In this document: positions 1-7,645 of the stretch, one piece after another
Layout: each line of letters opens with the position of its first letter
Numbering within the stretch: position 1 is the first letter of the stretch
DNA from: Nocardia donostiensis
Lineage (GTDB): Bacteria > Actinomycetota > Actinomycetes > Mycobacteriales > Mycobacteriaceae
Assembly (NCBI RefSeq): GCF_002081715.1
Contig: NZ_MUKP01000016.1
Location: forward strand, 1 to 64,000
Direction: 5' to 3'
Length of the DNA stretch: 64,000 nucleotides
The notes under the pieces: model-generated
Seen by the model: only the letters and a program-made list of their open reading frames with translations
Told to the model about the DNA's origin: nothing
Database searches by the model: none
Made by a program: the position numbers and the translations under genes

Positions 1-2
1 AA

Positions 3-599
3 GCCGCCGACGCTTCCTACCAGAGCGGCAACGGCGACCCGGTGAAAACGGCGATGGCGGCCGCCGCCGCGATCGCGAACAACCCGGGTGTGGCCAGTGC
101 AGCCACCCAGGTCGCGCATGTCGCGGGCTCGGTGGCGACCACTGGTGTCAGCACCGTCGCCAATGTCGGTGGCAACGCCATCGCCGCCGCCACCAGCGCG
201 ACGACATCGGCCGTCCCGATCGCGCCGATGTCCATCGGTGCAGGCGCGGCCGCAGCAGCAGGCACCCGTTCGGCCTCGCTGTCCGGTGCGCCGACGGGCA
301 TGCAGAACGGCTCGCTGAAACTGCCCGAGGGCTGGGGCGCCCCGCCTGCTACGGGTACCGGAGCCCCGAGCGCGCCGGTCGTCGAGGGCGTCGGCGTCCG
401 TGCCGACGGCGGTATGCCGGTCCGTCCGGCTACGACCGGCCCGGGCAGCCCGCTCATGGGCAATACCACGCGCAGCAACGGCGACGACGACACCGAACAC
501 GACGGCCTGGACTACCCTCGGTCATCCGACCACTTCACCGACGGCCGCTATGCCGCCGATGGGGTCATCGGTGCCGAACCGTCCGGGTCGGCCAAGTGA
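3..599 (+). CDS. Ala/Gly-rich probable type VII secretion substrate, C-terminal part (5' truncated by window edge)
   Basis: The reading frame is open from the left edge to a TGA at 597-599, so the gene begins upstream of the window. The visible part, about 198 residues, is rich in Ala, Gly, Thr and Pro with an acidic tail (DDDTEHDGLDYP) and has no enzyme motif. Its stop overlaps the start of an EspG-family gene by four bases (GTGA), which is the context expected for a PPE/WXG100-like substrate of an ESX secretion system. The substrate assignment rests on context and composition, because the N-terminal domain that would prove it is outside the window. An internal ATG at 42 would also fit but is not needed. 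Confidence 0.55.
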   Translation, partial: AADASYQSGNGDPVKTAMAAAAAIANNPGVASAATQVAHVAGSVATTGVSTVANVGGNAIAAATSATTSAVPIAPMSIGAGAAAAAGTRSASLSGAPTGMQNGSLKLPEGWGAPPATGTGAPSAPVVEGVGVRADGGMPVRPATTGPGSPLMGNTTRSNGDDDTEHDGLDYPRSSDHFTDGRYAADGVIGAEPSGSAK

Positions 600-1426
600 C
601 GGTGTTGGGAGAAGGCCGCGGCCCATCGACCCTCGCGGCGGTCGCGTTGTCACTCGACGAAATGCAGTTCCTCCTGGAGAAACTGGAGATCGACGAGGTG
701 CCGGTGGTCCTCGACGCCATCGGCCGCTACGACAACGTGGCCGACCACGACAAGGCGATGGACGCGGCCGCCCAGTCGCTCGCCGAACGTGAACTGCTGG
801 ACGGCGAAACGATCCACCCGGAACTCGAAGACCGGCTGCGCGGGCTGTACCGGCCGCATTGGGTGGTGGCGCTGCGGCTGATCGTCGAGGGACAGGTGAG
901 CCGGATGTGCCTGGCCAAGGGCGACGACATCGTCAGCGTCGCGCTACGTGGACCGGACTCGTATGTGATCGATGAAGCCGGTGAGGACCTGCCGGGGCCG
1001 GTGATCAACGCGCTCGGGCCCGCCGAACCGCTCGAACTGTCCGGGATGAACGCGCCGACCGAGCAATTGGTGCCGATCTTCGACGACACCGGCGATGCCG
1101 CCGCCACCGCGGCACGGCTGACCGAAGTCTGCACCCCGGCGCGCGATGCGCAGACGATCGCCTCGGCGATGGTGCAGTGTTTTTCGCATGCCGAGATCGT
1201 CGGTGTGGTGTACGGCGACGGCAGCCGGGATGTCGCGGATAATCACATCGCCGTGTTCAACACCCGCTCCGGGCGTTTCCTCGCCACCGCGAGCCTCGCC
1301 GACGACGGGACCAAGTGGACGTCGTTCAGCAGCGGCACCACCGCGCGGCTGCGCACCGCTCTGCAGGATCTGATCAACTCGCTGCCCGAACGCGAAGAGT
1401 TCCCGCGCAATCCGGCGTTGGCCTGA
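596..1426 (+). CDS. EspG-family ESX secretion-associated chaperone
   Basis: A 276-residue soluble protein with the pattern of EspG proteins: an N-terminal helix with LSLDEMQFLLEKLEIDEVP, a middle antiparallel sheet (WVVALRLIVEGQVSRMCLAKGDDIVSVAL), and a C-terminal half ending in TTARLRTALQDLINSLPERE. EspG chaperones bind the tip of PE/PPE substrates in the cytosol and deliver them to type VII secretion machines. The GTG start at 596 overlaps the stop of the preceding Ala/Gly-rich gene, so the two are translationally coupled, as substrate-chaperone pairs often are. The ESX paralogue served cannot be told, because the rest of the cluster lies to the left. Confidence 0.85.
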   Translation: MTVLGEGRGPSTLAAVALSLDEMQFLLEKLEIDEVPVVLDAIGRYDNVADHDKAMDAAAQSLAERELLDGETIHPELEDRLRGLYRPHWVVALRLIVEGQVSRMCLAKGDDIVSVALRGPDSYVIDEAGEDLPGPVINALGPAEPLELSGMNAPTEQLVPIFDDTGDAAATAARLTEVCTPARDAQTIASAMVQCFSHAEIVGVVYGDGSRDVADNHIAVFNTRSGRFLATASLADDGTKWTSFSSGTTARLRTALQDLINSLPEREEFPRNPALA

Positions 1427-1441
1427 GCAGTCCGACCGCCG

Positions 1442-2107
1442 TCACCCCATCGGGTCGTCGGCGGTCGGCTCGGTCTGGTAACCGAACGGGGGCTGGAAAC
1501 GCCCCCAGCGCACACATTCCCAGCCGCCGCCCGGACCTGGAACCAGCTCGATGGTTTCGGTGTTGTCCAGGTGGTTGTTGGTGGTGAACGGCGGCGCCAC
1601 CCCGGCCAAGGTGCGGCCGACCAGCCGCATCGCCGCGCCGTGAGTCACGAGCAAAACGTCACCGTCATCGCCGTCGGCGGACAAATAGGTTTCGCGCAGT
1701 TCGGCGACCGCGGGCAAGAAACGTTCCAGCACGTCGTGTCCTGATTCGCCACCGGGCAGCCGTCTGGTCAGCGCACCTTCGTGCCAGGAATGGTAGATCC
1801 GCAAGAACAGCTCATGCGCCTGGAGGCTGCGCTCGCCCTCCAGATCGCCGACCTGCACCTCGTGCACGCCGTCGAGTACGCCGCTGGAGACACCTGTCTC
1901 CGCCTCGATGTAGCTTGCGGTCTGACGGGCGCGCAGCGCCTGCGACGAGAGCAGCAGTCGCGGCGGGGTGGCGAGCCCAGCACCGAATGTCTTCGCCTGC
2001 GCCATCCCTCGTTCGGTGAGCGGAAGGCCGGGCACCCGGGTATCGAGAATTCTGGCGACATTACCTTCGGTTTCTCCGTGGCGTACCAGGATCAGTTTGC
2101 CGGTCAC
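1442..2107 (-). CDS. Histidine phosphatase superfamily protein (phosphoglycerate mutase-like)
   Basis: About 221 residues beginning VTGKLILVRHGETEGN, which holds the RHGE catalytic motif of the branch-1 histidine phosphatase family. The second histidine is in LLVTHGAAMRLVG. The GTG start at 2107 overlaps the pheA stop by four bases (GTGA), so it is read from the same message as prephenate dehydratase. A longer frame begins at an upstream ATG (2143) but would overlap pheA by 40 bases and lengthen the protein before the conserved core. M. tuberculosis has the same pair (Rv3837c with pheA). The substrate is unknown, and cofactor-dependent glycolytic mutase activity is unlikely given the sequence outside the core. 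Confidence 0.85.
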   Translation of the reverse strand: MTGKLILVRHGETEGNVARILDTRVPGLPLTERGMAQAKTFGAGLATPPRLLLSSQALRARQTASYIEAETGVSSGVLDGVHEVQVGDLEGERSLQAHELFLRIYHSWHEGALTRRLPGGESGHDVLERFLPAVAELRETYLSADGDDGDVLLVTHGAAMRLVGRTLAGVAPPFTTNNHLDNTETIELVPGPGGGWECVRWGRFQPPFGYQTEPTADDPMG

Positions 2108-3018
2108 AGGTCGGCGACCCCCTTTCGCAAACGCGTCAACCACAGCGCGGGCTCCTCATCCGAGGGTGGAGGGGTTCCGGTCGCCGTCACCGCAGGCCAG
2201 GAACCGAGGAACCGGACCTGAGCGGTGCGGTGCAACGCCTTCAACGCCTCGGCAACGGCGATATCGTCGATATGGCCGACGCAGTCCAGATAGAAACGGT
2301 ATGTGCCCATCCCCGTCCGGGTCGGGCGCGATTCGATACGGGTCAGATCGATACCGCGGGTGGAGAACTCGGCAAATGCCCGCATCAATGACCCCGGTTT
2401 GTTCGGCAGTTCGAAAACCACCGAGGTGCGGTCGGTTCCGGTCGGGGCAGGCGCTATCCGCGGGGCGGTGACCAGCACGAATCTGGTGATGGCCTGATCG
2501 TAATCGGCCACCCCGGTGGCCAGTGCCGCCAACCCGAGCCGTTCCCCGGCCAGCACGGTGGACACGGCGGCGTCCGCGTGCCCGGCCACCACGTCCTCGG
2601 CAGCGGCGGCGTTGGAGCCCGAGGTGTATATCTGCGCGTCGGGCAGGGTGCGCTGCAGCCACAGCCGCACCTGCGCCGCGGCCACCGGGTAGGCGGCCAC
2701 CACGTTCACCTCCGAGAGCCGGGTCCCGGACCGGGCGAGGATGGTGAAGCTCACCTCGAGTTCGGTTTCTCCGATGATCTGCAGCCGCGGTCCGACGGCC
2801 AGCGAGTCCAGCGTCGCCGCGATCGAACCTTCCACGGAGCTCTCGATCGGCACCACCGCGCCCACGGCGTCACCGGAGCGAACCAGATCCAGGGCAGCAC
2901 CTTGGCTGGGCGCGGCTATCCGCTCGACGGGCCCATCGAAGGCCCCCGAGGATTCGAATTCGACGAGGGCCATTTCGGTGAACGTTCCCGAGGGCCCCAT
3001 ATACGCGATTCGCGGCAC
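2104..3018 (-). CDS. pheA: Prephenate dehydratase
   Basis: Converts prephenate to phenylpyruvate, the committed step to phenylalanine. About 304 residues from a GTG at 3018 giving VPRIAYMGPSGTFTEMA, the usual N-terminus of actinobacterial stand-alone PheA. The catalytic dehydratase domain fills roughly residues 1-180 and contains the TRF triad (ITRFVLV). The ACT regulatory domain follows, with the phenylalanine-binding motifs NKPGSLMRAF and ESRPT, so feedback inhibition by phenylalanine is expected. The frame stays open upstream to 3102, but the added residues do not resemble the family. The stop overlaps the start of the downstream phosphatase gene. No strong ribosome-binding site precedes the GTG. 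Confidence 0.92.
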   Translation of the reverse strand: MPRIAYMGPSGTFTEMALVEFESSGAFDGPVERIAAPSQGAALDLVRSGDAVGAVVPIESSVEGSIAATLDSLAVGPRLQIIGETELEVSFTILARSGTRLSEVNVVAAYPVAAAQVRLWLQRTLPDAQIYTSGSNAAAAEDVVAGHADAAVSTVLAGERLGLAALATGVADYDQAITRFVLVTAPRIAPAPTGTDRTSVVFELPNKPGSLMRAFAEFSTRGIDLTRIESRPTRTGMGTYRFYLDCVGHIDDIAVAEALKALHRTAQVRFLGSWPAVTATGTPPPSDEEPALWLTRLRKGVADL

Positions 3019-3129
3019 GTCTACGACATTACTTGCGTACCGGGGATGCGGTTGCGTACCGACAACGGAAACGTGAGTACCGGTCTCGACCAGCGGAAAC
3101 ACCGCAGCTGTCCGGGCGCGCCGATCGAA

Positions 3130-3546
3130 CTAGTTGCGTTCGCCGCCGGAACCCAGCGCTGCGCGCAATACCTGCTCGACCTCCGCGACCCGGCTGGATT
3201 CGACAGCGAGCAGCACCGCACGAACGGCCTCGACCGCCTGGGGCTGCAAGCCGGTCAGGAACCCGGTATCGGGTTCGTGCAGGGCCCGCCGGATGTCCTC
3301 ACCGCACAGGGCAGCGGCAGTCGCGGCGACCACGGCCAGCGCCCGCTCACCGTCATCGGTGCGGGCTACGAAACCGCCGTCGGCGTGCGCGGCCGCCGCC
3401 AGAAAATCGGCGATCCGCTCGTCCGGTTCGGTCAGGTCGAGCACCTGATCCGCCTTTGTCGTACCTGGCGCGACCACCAGCCGGTCGATCAGACTCCGCC
3501 GGCTGGGCACTGTCAACGAGACCAGCACCGGTTCCTCATCAGCCAC
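3130..3546 (-). CDS. Conserved-looking hypothetical protein
   Basis: Unrecognised soluble protein of about 138 residues, highly acidic at its N-terminus (VADEEPVLVSLTVPSRRSLIDRLVVAPG) and with a helical Ala-rich C-terminal half. The GTG at 3546 is taken because the frame before it is already used by the small ORF whose TGA ends at 3551, and a GAGGAG sits immediately upstream. A second GTG at 3528 would also fit. It lies just upstream of pheA on the same strand, with about 110 bases between them, and may share its transcript. No domain can be assigned. Confidence 0.55.
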   Translation of the reverse strand: MADEEPVLVSLTVPSRRSLIDRLVVAPGTTKADQVLDLTEPDERIADFLAAAAHADGGFVARTDDGERALAVVAATAAALCGEDIRRALHEPDTGFLTGLQPQAVEAVRAVLLAVESSRVAEVEQVLRAALGSGGERN

Positions 3547-3550
3547 CTCC

Positions 3551-3751
3551 TCACCGTATCGAGCGGCCCCTCGCCCCGAGCACACCGCCCAACCAGCCGC
3601 CGAGCACAGCCATGGTGGACCCCACCCGGCACCAACCAGCGGTGGTCGGGTTCTGCCCGGGGCAGGCACAGGGTTCCTCGGACATCTTGGGGCCGGGCGG
3701 AATCAGGCGGTTGAAGTAGAAGCACGAAGCGGTTGCGCACTCGACGCCCAT
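3551..3751 (-). CDS. Possible small Cys-containing protein
   Basis: A 66-codon frame that fills the gap between the hypothetical gene and the iron box. It has four cysteines in its first half (MGVECATASC, then CACPGQNPTTAGWC), a Gly-rich hydrophobic stretch (TMAVLGGWLGGVLGAR) and a basic end. An internal ATG (MSEEPCACPG) is an alternative start giving about 44 residues. The stop is five bases from the next start on the same strand, and the ATG at 3751 is five bases from the IdeR-type box. Composition suggests a small membrane-associated protein, but no homology is recalled and it could be a chance frame. Confidence 0.35.
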   Translation of the reverse strand: MGVECATASCFYFNRLIPPGPKMSEEPCACPGQNPTTAGWCRVGSTMAVLGGWLGGVLGARGRSIR

Positions 3752-3755
3752 TGAC

Positions 3756-3774
3756 TTAGCTTAGGGTAACCTAA
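3756..3774. promoter_or_regulatory. IdeR/DtxR-type iron box
   Basis: The 19-mer TTAGCTTAGGGTAACCTAA matches the palindromic actinobacterial iron box (TTAGGTTAGGCTAACCTAA) at 17 positions. It contains TAACCT, a plausible -10 hexamer for the rightward DUF2470 gene, so metal-loaded IdeR bound here would block transcription when iron is plentiful. In M. tuberculosis the homologous gene Rv3839 is described as IdeR-regulated, which supports the reading. Confidence 0.8.
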
Positions 3775-3818
3775 ACGTCCGGCTGTGGGGTCGGACACAC
3801 CCAGCAGTGGAGGTTCGG

Positions 3819-4568
3819 ATGCCGCCTACGATCATCACCCCGTCGACCGCCGAACGAGTTCGCAGCGCTTGCGCGCATGCCGAACAGGCGGTGCTCGCCC
3901 TGCCCGGCGCCGATCCGATCCCTACCTCGGTGCACCATCTGCGGCAGGCCGGTGATGCGGTGATCGCGGTTCCTACCGAATGCGCGGCGACAGCATCCGC
4001 CTCGACCAACGGGCCAGCGGTACTCGAACTCACCGACCACGCCCCGTTACCGCTGCGCGAACCCGTCCGGGCGCTGGTCTGGTTACGTGGCTGGGTGCGC
4101 GTAGTACCCGAGCAGGCGCAACGCGCTCTGGCCACCGAAGTCGCCAAAGAGTGCCCGGATCCGACCCTGCTGGACGTCGGCCATACGGCCACCCTGCTGC
4201 GGCTGGTGCTCACCTCGGCGGTAGTGGCCGATTCGTCCGGCGCGGAATCGGTGTGCGTCGACGAACTGCGGCTGGCGCAGCCGGACCCGTTCTGCGAACT
4301 GGAATCGGCCTGGCTGCGGCATATGGACGCCGATCACGCCGACGTCGTCGCCCAGTTGGCACGCCATCTGCCGCCTCGGCTGCAACGCGGAGCCGTGCAC
4401 CCGCTGGCAATAGACCGTTACGGGCTCACCCTGCGGATCGAGGGCAACGACGGCGATCACGACTACCGCCTCCCCTTCGCCGCCCCGGCCGACGATATCG
4501 AATCCCTCAGCCGCGCCGTCCGCACACTGGCAGGCTGCCCCTTCCTCAACGGGCTGCGCCGTATCTGA
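3819..4568 (+). CDS. DUF2470 domain protein, iron-regulated, heme-oxygenase-like fold family (Rv3839-like)
   Basis: About 249 residues. The C-terminal region (from WLRHMDADHADVVAQLARHL through VHPLAIDRYGLTLRIEG and the DIESLSRAVRTL end) is a DUF2470 domain, which in HugZ/HutZ proteins follows a split beta-barrel used in heme binding or breakdown. The N-terminal two thirds (LRQAGDAVIAVP, AVLELTDHAPLPL, ALVWLRGWVRVV) is consistent with such a barrel. The ATG at 3819 is chosen over a GTG at 3807 because GGAGG lies at ideal spacing before it. The iron box upstream predicts induction on iron starvation. Whether it degrades heme is an inference from fold only. Confidence 0.8.
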   Translation: MPPTIITPSTAERVRSACAHAEQAVLALPGADPIPTSVHHLRQAGDAVIAVPTECAATASASTNGPAVLELTDHAPLPLREPVRALVWLRGWVRVVPEQAQRALATEVAKECPDPTLLDVGHTATLLRLVLTSAVVADSSGAESVCVDELRLAQPDPFCELESAWLRHMDADHADVVAQLARHLPPRLQRGAVHPLAIDRYGLTLRIEGNDGDHDYRLPFAAPADDIESLSRAVRTLAGCPFLNGLRRI

Positions 4569-4730
4569 CGAGGGCATTACGCGCCCACGTTCGCTGGGTA
4601 ACGCCGTCGACGTCCGAGGAGAACCCGACCGCGATACGCGGGTCGTCCGCGACTCTGGATCAGGTGAACATGCTGGTCGCCAGGGCACTGGTGATTCGGA
4701 TCCGGCCGCACACCGCTTCCTGGCGCCACA

Positions 4731-4736
4731 TAGATT
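4731..4736 (+). promoter_or_regulatory. -10 hexamer of a probable leaderless promoter
   Basis: TAGATT (TANNNT consensus) ends 6 nt before the ATG at 4743 and no Shine-Dalgarno sequence is present, so transcription probably starts at the first base of the CPBP protease gene. Confidence 0.55.
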
Positions 4737-4742
4737 CGCAGA

Positions 4743-5522
4743 ATGCGTGATATCAGCCAGGGCAGCGAACTATCGCAGCGCGATCAGCAGGGAATCCGGC
4801 TGGAAATCCTGGTTGTCCTGGGTGTCACCTTCGGGCTGAGCGGGATGAACGCCGCGCTGTCTCTGTTACAGAGCGCGCTCGCGCCGGGCGGGGTCGGCGG
4901 GCAGACCGTGGCGCTCAACCCATCCCGTGCCACCCAGTCGACCATCGATCTGCTGTTCCAACTACTCGGGGTGCTGCGGCTCGCGGCATGGGCGGGACTA
5001 GGCCTGTACCTGTTGTGGCGCAGCGGTATCGGCCCGCGGGCGGTCGGGCTGGCCAGGGCGAAGTTCCGTCCCGACGGCCTGCACGCCATAGCGCTGGCGG
5101 CTGTGATCGGGATCCCCGGGCTCGGTCTCTACCTCATCGCGCACGCGATGGGTATCAGCGTGACCATCGTGCCGAGTTCCCTGCAGGACCACTGGTGGCG
5201 GCTTCCCGCGCTCGTCCTGTCGGCCTGCGCTAATTCGGCGGCCGAGGAGATCGTGGTGGTTGCCTACCTGATCACCCGACTGCGCGCTATCGGCTGGTCG
5301 GCCGATTCAGCGCTGCTGGCCTCGGCGCTGCTGCGCGGCAGCTACCACCTGTACCAGGGGTTGGGCGGCGGTATCGGCAATATCGTCATGGGGCTGGTAT
5401 TCGGCCGCTACTGGCAGCGCACGAACCGGCTGTGGCCACTGGTCATCGCGCATGCGCTCATCGACGCCGTCGCCTATATCGGCTATACGGCGCTACGCGG
5501 GCGGGTTTCCTGGCTGCCGTAA
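4743..5522 (+). CDS. CPBP family intramembrane metalloprotease
   Basis: A 259-residue polytopic membrane protein with about seven hydrophobic segments. The CAAX-protease/bacteriocin-processing (CPBP, ABI) motifs are in order: EE at the start of a helix followed by an Arg (AAEEIVVVAYLITRL), a His-containing helix (GSYHLYQGLGGGIGN) and the final HALID motif. The glutamates and histidines would coordinate the catalytic metal within the membrane. The substrate is unknown. The gene has no Shine-Dalgarno and a -10 hexamer 6 nt upstream. It lies between the DUF2470 gene and the LCP gene. Confidence 0.85.
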   Translation: MRDISQGSELSQRDQQGIRLEILVVLGVTFGLSGMNAALSLLQSALAPGGVGGQTVALNPSRATQSTIDLLFQLLGVLRLAAWAGLGLYLLWRSGIGPRAVGLARAKFRPDGLHAIALAAVIGIPGLGLYLIAHAMGISVTIVPSSLQDHWWRLPALVLSACANSAAEEIVVVAYLITRLRAIGWSADSALLASALLRGSYHLYQGLGGGIGNIVMGLVFGRYWQRTNRLWPLVIAHALIDAVAYIGYTALRGRVSWLP

Positions 5523-5590
5523 GGTCACCGCTTCGTGCCGGTTTCGCCACGTTGCGAACCGGCACGAGACACGATCAGTAAAGTTTGAGG

Positions 5591-7012
5591 ATGATGTACG
5601 GCGAGGACCCACGGGCGCGCCGGGTCCCGCCGCGCGGGGGACCCGGCGCGCCGGACGCGCGTAGACCGCCCCCACCGCACCGCAACCAACCACCACCACA
5701 CCGGGGTCAGCCACCACCACACCGCGACCAACCACCACCGCGCCGCGACCGGCCGCATATCGAGCCCACGCAGGTGGTGCGCCGCGGCGGCGCCAAGGAA
5801 CGGCCGCCGCTCGCCTGGTCTCAGGCACCGGAAGCACCTCCGGACCGGTCCCGTCGCGCACCCGGGCCACGGCGCACTGGTCACCCCGGCCCCCGCGGCA
5901 GGGAACCGCGGCAGGCCCATGCCCCCACCCAGCGACCGGTCCCCTACCGCGATACCACGCACGCGCCGACGCAACGGCCCGTGCCGTTCCGCGACAACCG
6001 CCGCAAACCCCCGGCTCCGCCCGGGCCGCCTGCACGCAGCCGCCGCGCGCCGCGCCCCCCGCACCCACGCCGCAAACGCCATTTGGGGCGCTGGTTCCTG
6101 GTGTTGCTTGTGGTGCTGATCCTCGGTCTGATCACGGCCGTGATCAGGCTGGACGGCTCGCTCTCCCGGATCGATGCGCTGAGCGACTACTCCGACCGGA
6201 TCGCCGATACACCGGGAACGAACTGGCTGCTGGTCGGATCGGACAGCCGCGCCGGGCTCACCGCTGATCAGGAGACCGGGCTGGCCACCGGCGGCGATGT
6301 GGGCTCGGCACGAACCGACACCGTCATCCTGGTGCATATCCCTCCCTCGGGCCGGACCACGCTGGTGAGCCTCCCTCGCGACTCCTATGTGGGCGTTCCC
6401 GGCCACGGCAAGGACAAACTCAACGCCTCGTTCGCGATCGGCGGACCGCAACTGCTGGTGCAGACCGTGGAGATCGCAACAGGCCTGCGCATCGATCATT
6501 ACGCGCAGATCGGGTTCGCCGGGTTCGCCGATGTGGTCGATTCGCTCGGCGGTATCGATGTCTGTGTTCCGCAGGCCATCAACGACCCGCTCGCCGGAAT
6601 CGACCTGCCCGCCGGCTGTCAGGAACTCAACGGCCCCGAGGCGCTCGGCTTCGTCCGCAGCCGCGCCACGGCGCTGGCCGATATCGACCGGATGAACAAC
6701 CAGCGCCTGTTCCTTTCTGCGCTGCTGCAGAAGGCGACCAGCGCGAGCACGCTCGCCAACCCGTTCCGGCTGTGGCCGATGACAGGCGATGTCGCGCGCT
6801 CCCTGACCGTCGACGAAGGCGACCATATCTGGGATCTGGCCCGGCTCGCCTGGGCGTTGCGCGGCGACACACTGGCTACCAGCGTCCCGCTCGGCGGCTT
6901 CACCGACACCGCAAGCGGCAATGTCCTGCTGTGGGCCAAGCCCGACGCGAGCCGGTTTTTCGAAGCCTTGGCCGAAGGGCGACCCGTTCCGGCGGACCTG
7001 CAGGGCGAGTAA
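5591..7012 (+). CDS. LytR-CpsA-Psr (LCP) family cell-wall ligase
   Basis: About 473 residues with three parts: a cytoplasmic N-terminus of about 160 residues very rich in Pro, His and Arg with direct repeats (PPPHRNQ, PPPHRGQ, PPPHRDQ), one membrane helix (WFLVLLVVLILGLITAVIRL), and an extracellular LCP domain. LCP hallmarks are present: NWLLVGSDSR, ARTDTVILVHI, SLPRDSYV, KLNASFAIGG, GFVRSRA and DIDRMNNQRLFLSAL, which contribute the arginines and aspartates that bind polyprenyl pyrophosphate. In mycobacteria LCP enzymes join arabinogalactan to peptidoglycan. An adjacent ATG at 5594 or a TTG at 5585 are alternative starts. No LytR C-terminal domain is seen. Confidence 0.88.
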   Translation: MMYGEDPRARRVPPRGGPGAPDARRPPPPHRNQPPPHRGQPPPHRDQPPPRRDRPHIEPTQVVRRGGAKERPPLAWSQAPEAPPDRSRRAPGPRRTGHPGPRGREPRQAHAPTQRPVPYRDTTHAPTQRPVPFRDNRRKPPAPPGPPARSRRAPRPPHPRRKRHLGRWFLVLLVVLILGLITAVIRLDGSLSRIDALSDYSDRIADTPGTNWLLVGSDSRAGLTADQETGLATGGDVGSARTDTVILVHIPPSGRTTLVSLPRDSYVGVPGHGKDKLNASFAIGGPQLLVQTVEIATGLRIDHYAQIGFAGFADVVDSLGGIDVCVPQAINDPLAGIDLPAGCQELNGPEALGFVRSRATALADIDRMNNQRLFLSALLQKATSASTLANPFRLWPMTGDVARSLTVDEGDHIWDLARLAWALRGDTLATSVPLGGFTDTASGNVLLWAKPDASRFFEALAEGRPVPADLQGE

Positions 7013-7022
7013 CGTCGATCAC

Positions 7023-7574
7023 ATGATCGACTCCGATCTCGCACACCCCTTCCCTGCCCTGCTGCGCGCACATATCCGGCACGGTTTCACCGCCGCCCAG
7101 CAGTACCTTGCCGCCGCCGTCTATTTGGAGACGGTGCGGCTGCCGCAGTTGGCCGGGCATTGCTACGGCCGCGGCGAGGAGCATCGGGCGCATGCGTTGC
7201 GGATCGTGCAGTATCTGCTCGACCGCGAACTCGAAGTCACCGTGGGCGGCCTGGACGAGGTGCGCCCCACCTTCGAATCTCCACACGCCGCAGTTGCTTT
7301 CCTGTTGTCCAGAGAACAGACCCTGTGCGACAGGACCTCGGAACTCGCGCGGGTGGCACGTGATTCGGGCGATTACCTCGGCGAGCGGTTCGTCGGCTGG
7401 CTGCTGCAACGCCAGCTCGAGGATGTGGCCGGAATGGCGACCCTGCTCTCGGTCGTCGACCGAGCCGCAGGCAACCTTTTCGACGTCGAGGAGTTCGTCG
7501 CCCGTGAACTGCGGACGCGGGAGCGACAGCCCGGCGAATCCGGCCCCAAAATGGCTGGGACAGCGGCGAATTAA
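7023..7574 (+). CDS. Ferritin-like protein with altered ferroxidase site (BfrB paralogue)
   Basis: A 183-residue four-helix ferritin clearly related to the BfrB gene that follows. Aligned with BfrB by eye, ferroxidase ligands differ: the helix-A glutamate is Gly21 (RHGFTAAQQY), the second-helix glutamate of EERNH is His54 (EEHRAH, with His57 retained), and the QFMQW segment reads RFVGW. The Glu of the third helix (SREQ) is kept. It may therefore store or bind iron poorly alone, act as a partner subunit, or bind another metal. It starts 11 bases after the LCP stop and ends where the bfrB control region begins. A longer frame extends into the LCP gene but the ATG at 7023 gives the ferritin N-terminus. 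Confidence 0.85.
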   Translation: MIDSDLAHPFPALLRAHIRHGFTAAQQYLAAAVYLETVRLPQLAGHCYGRGEEHRAHALRIVQYLLDRELEVTVGGLDEVRPTFESPHAAVAFLLSREQTLCDRTSELARVARDSGDYLGERFVGWLLQRQLEDVAGMATLLSVVDRAAGNLFDVEEFVARELRTRERQPGESGPKMAGTAAN

Positions 7575-7613
7575 TTAGGCAATACTAGCCTCAATAAGGC
7601 TTCACTTGGATGA
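7575..7613. promoter_or_regulatory. Degenerate tandem iron-box-like palindromes upstream of bfrB
   Basis: TTAGGCAATACTAGCCTCA (7575-7593) matches the iron box at 13 of 19 positions, and an overlapping inverted repeat AGCCT-CAAT-AAGGCT follows directly. In M. tuberculosis IdeR activates bfrB through tandem boxes upstream, and this layout, about 35-70 bases before the ATG, would fit the same role. Confidence 0.5.
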
Positions 7614-7645
7614 CATACGCGTTGACCAGCGATAATGTCTGTAAT

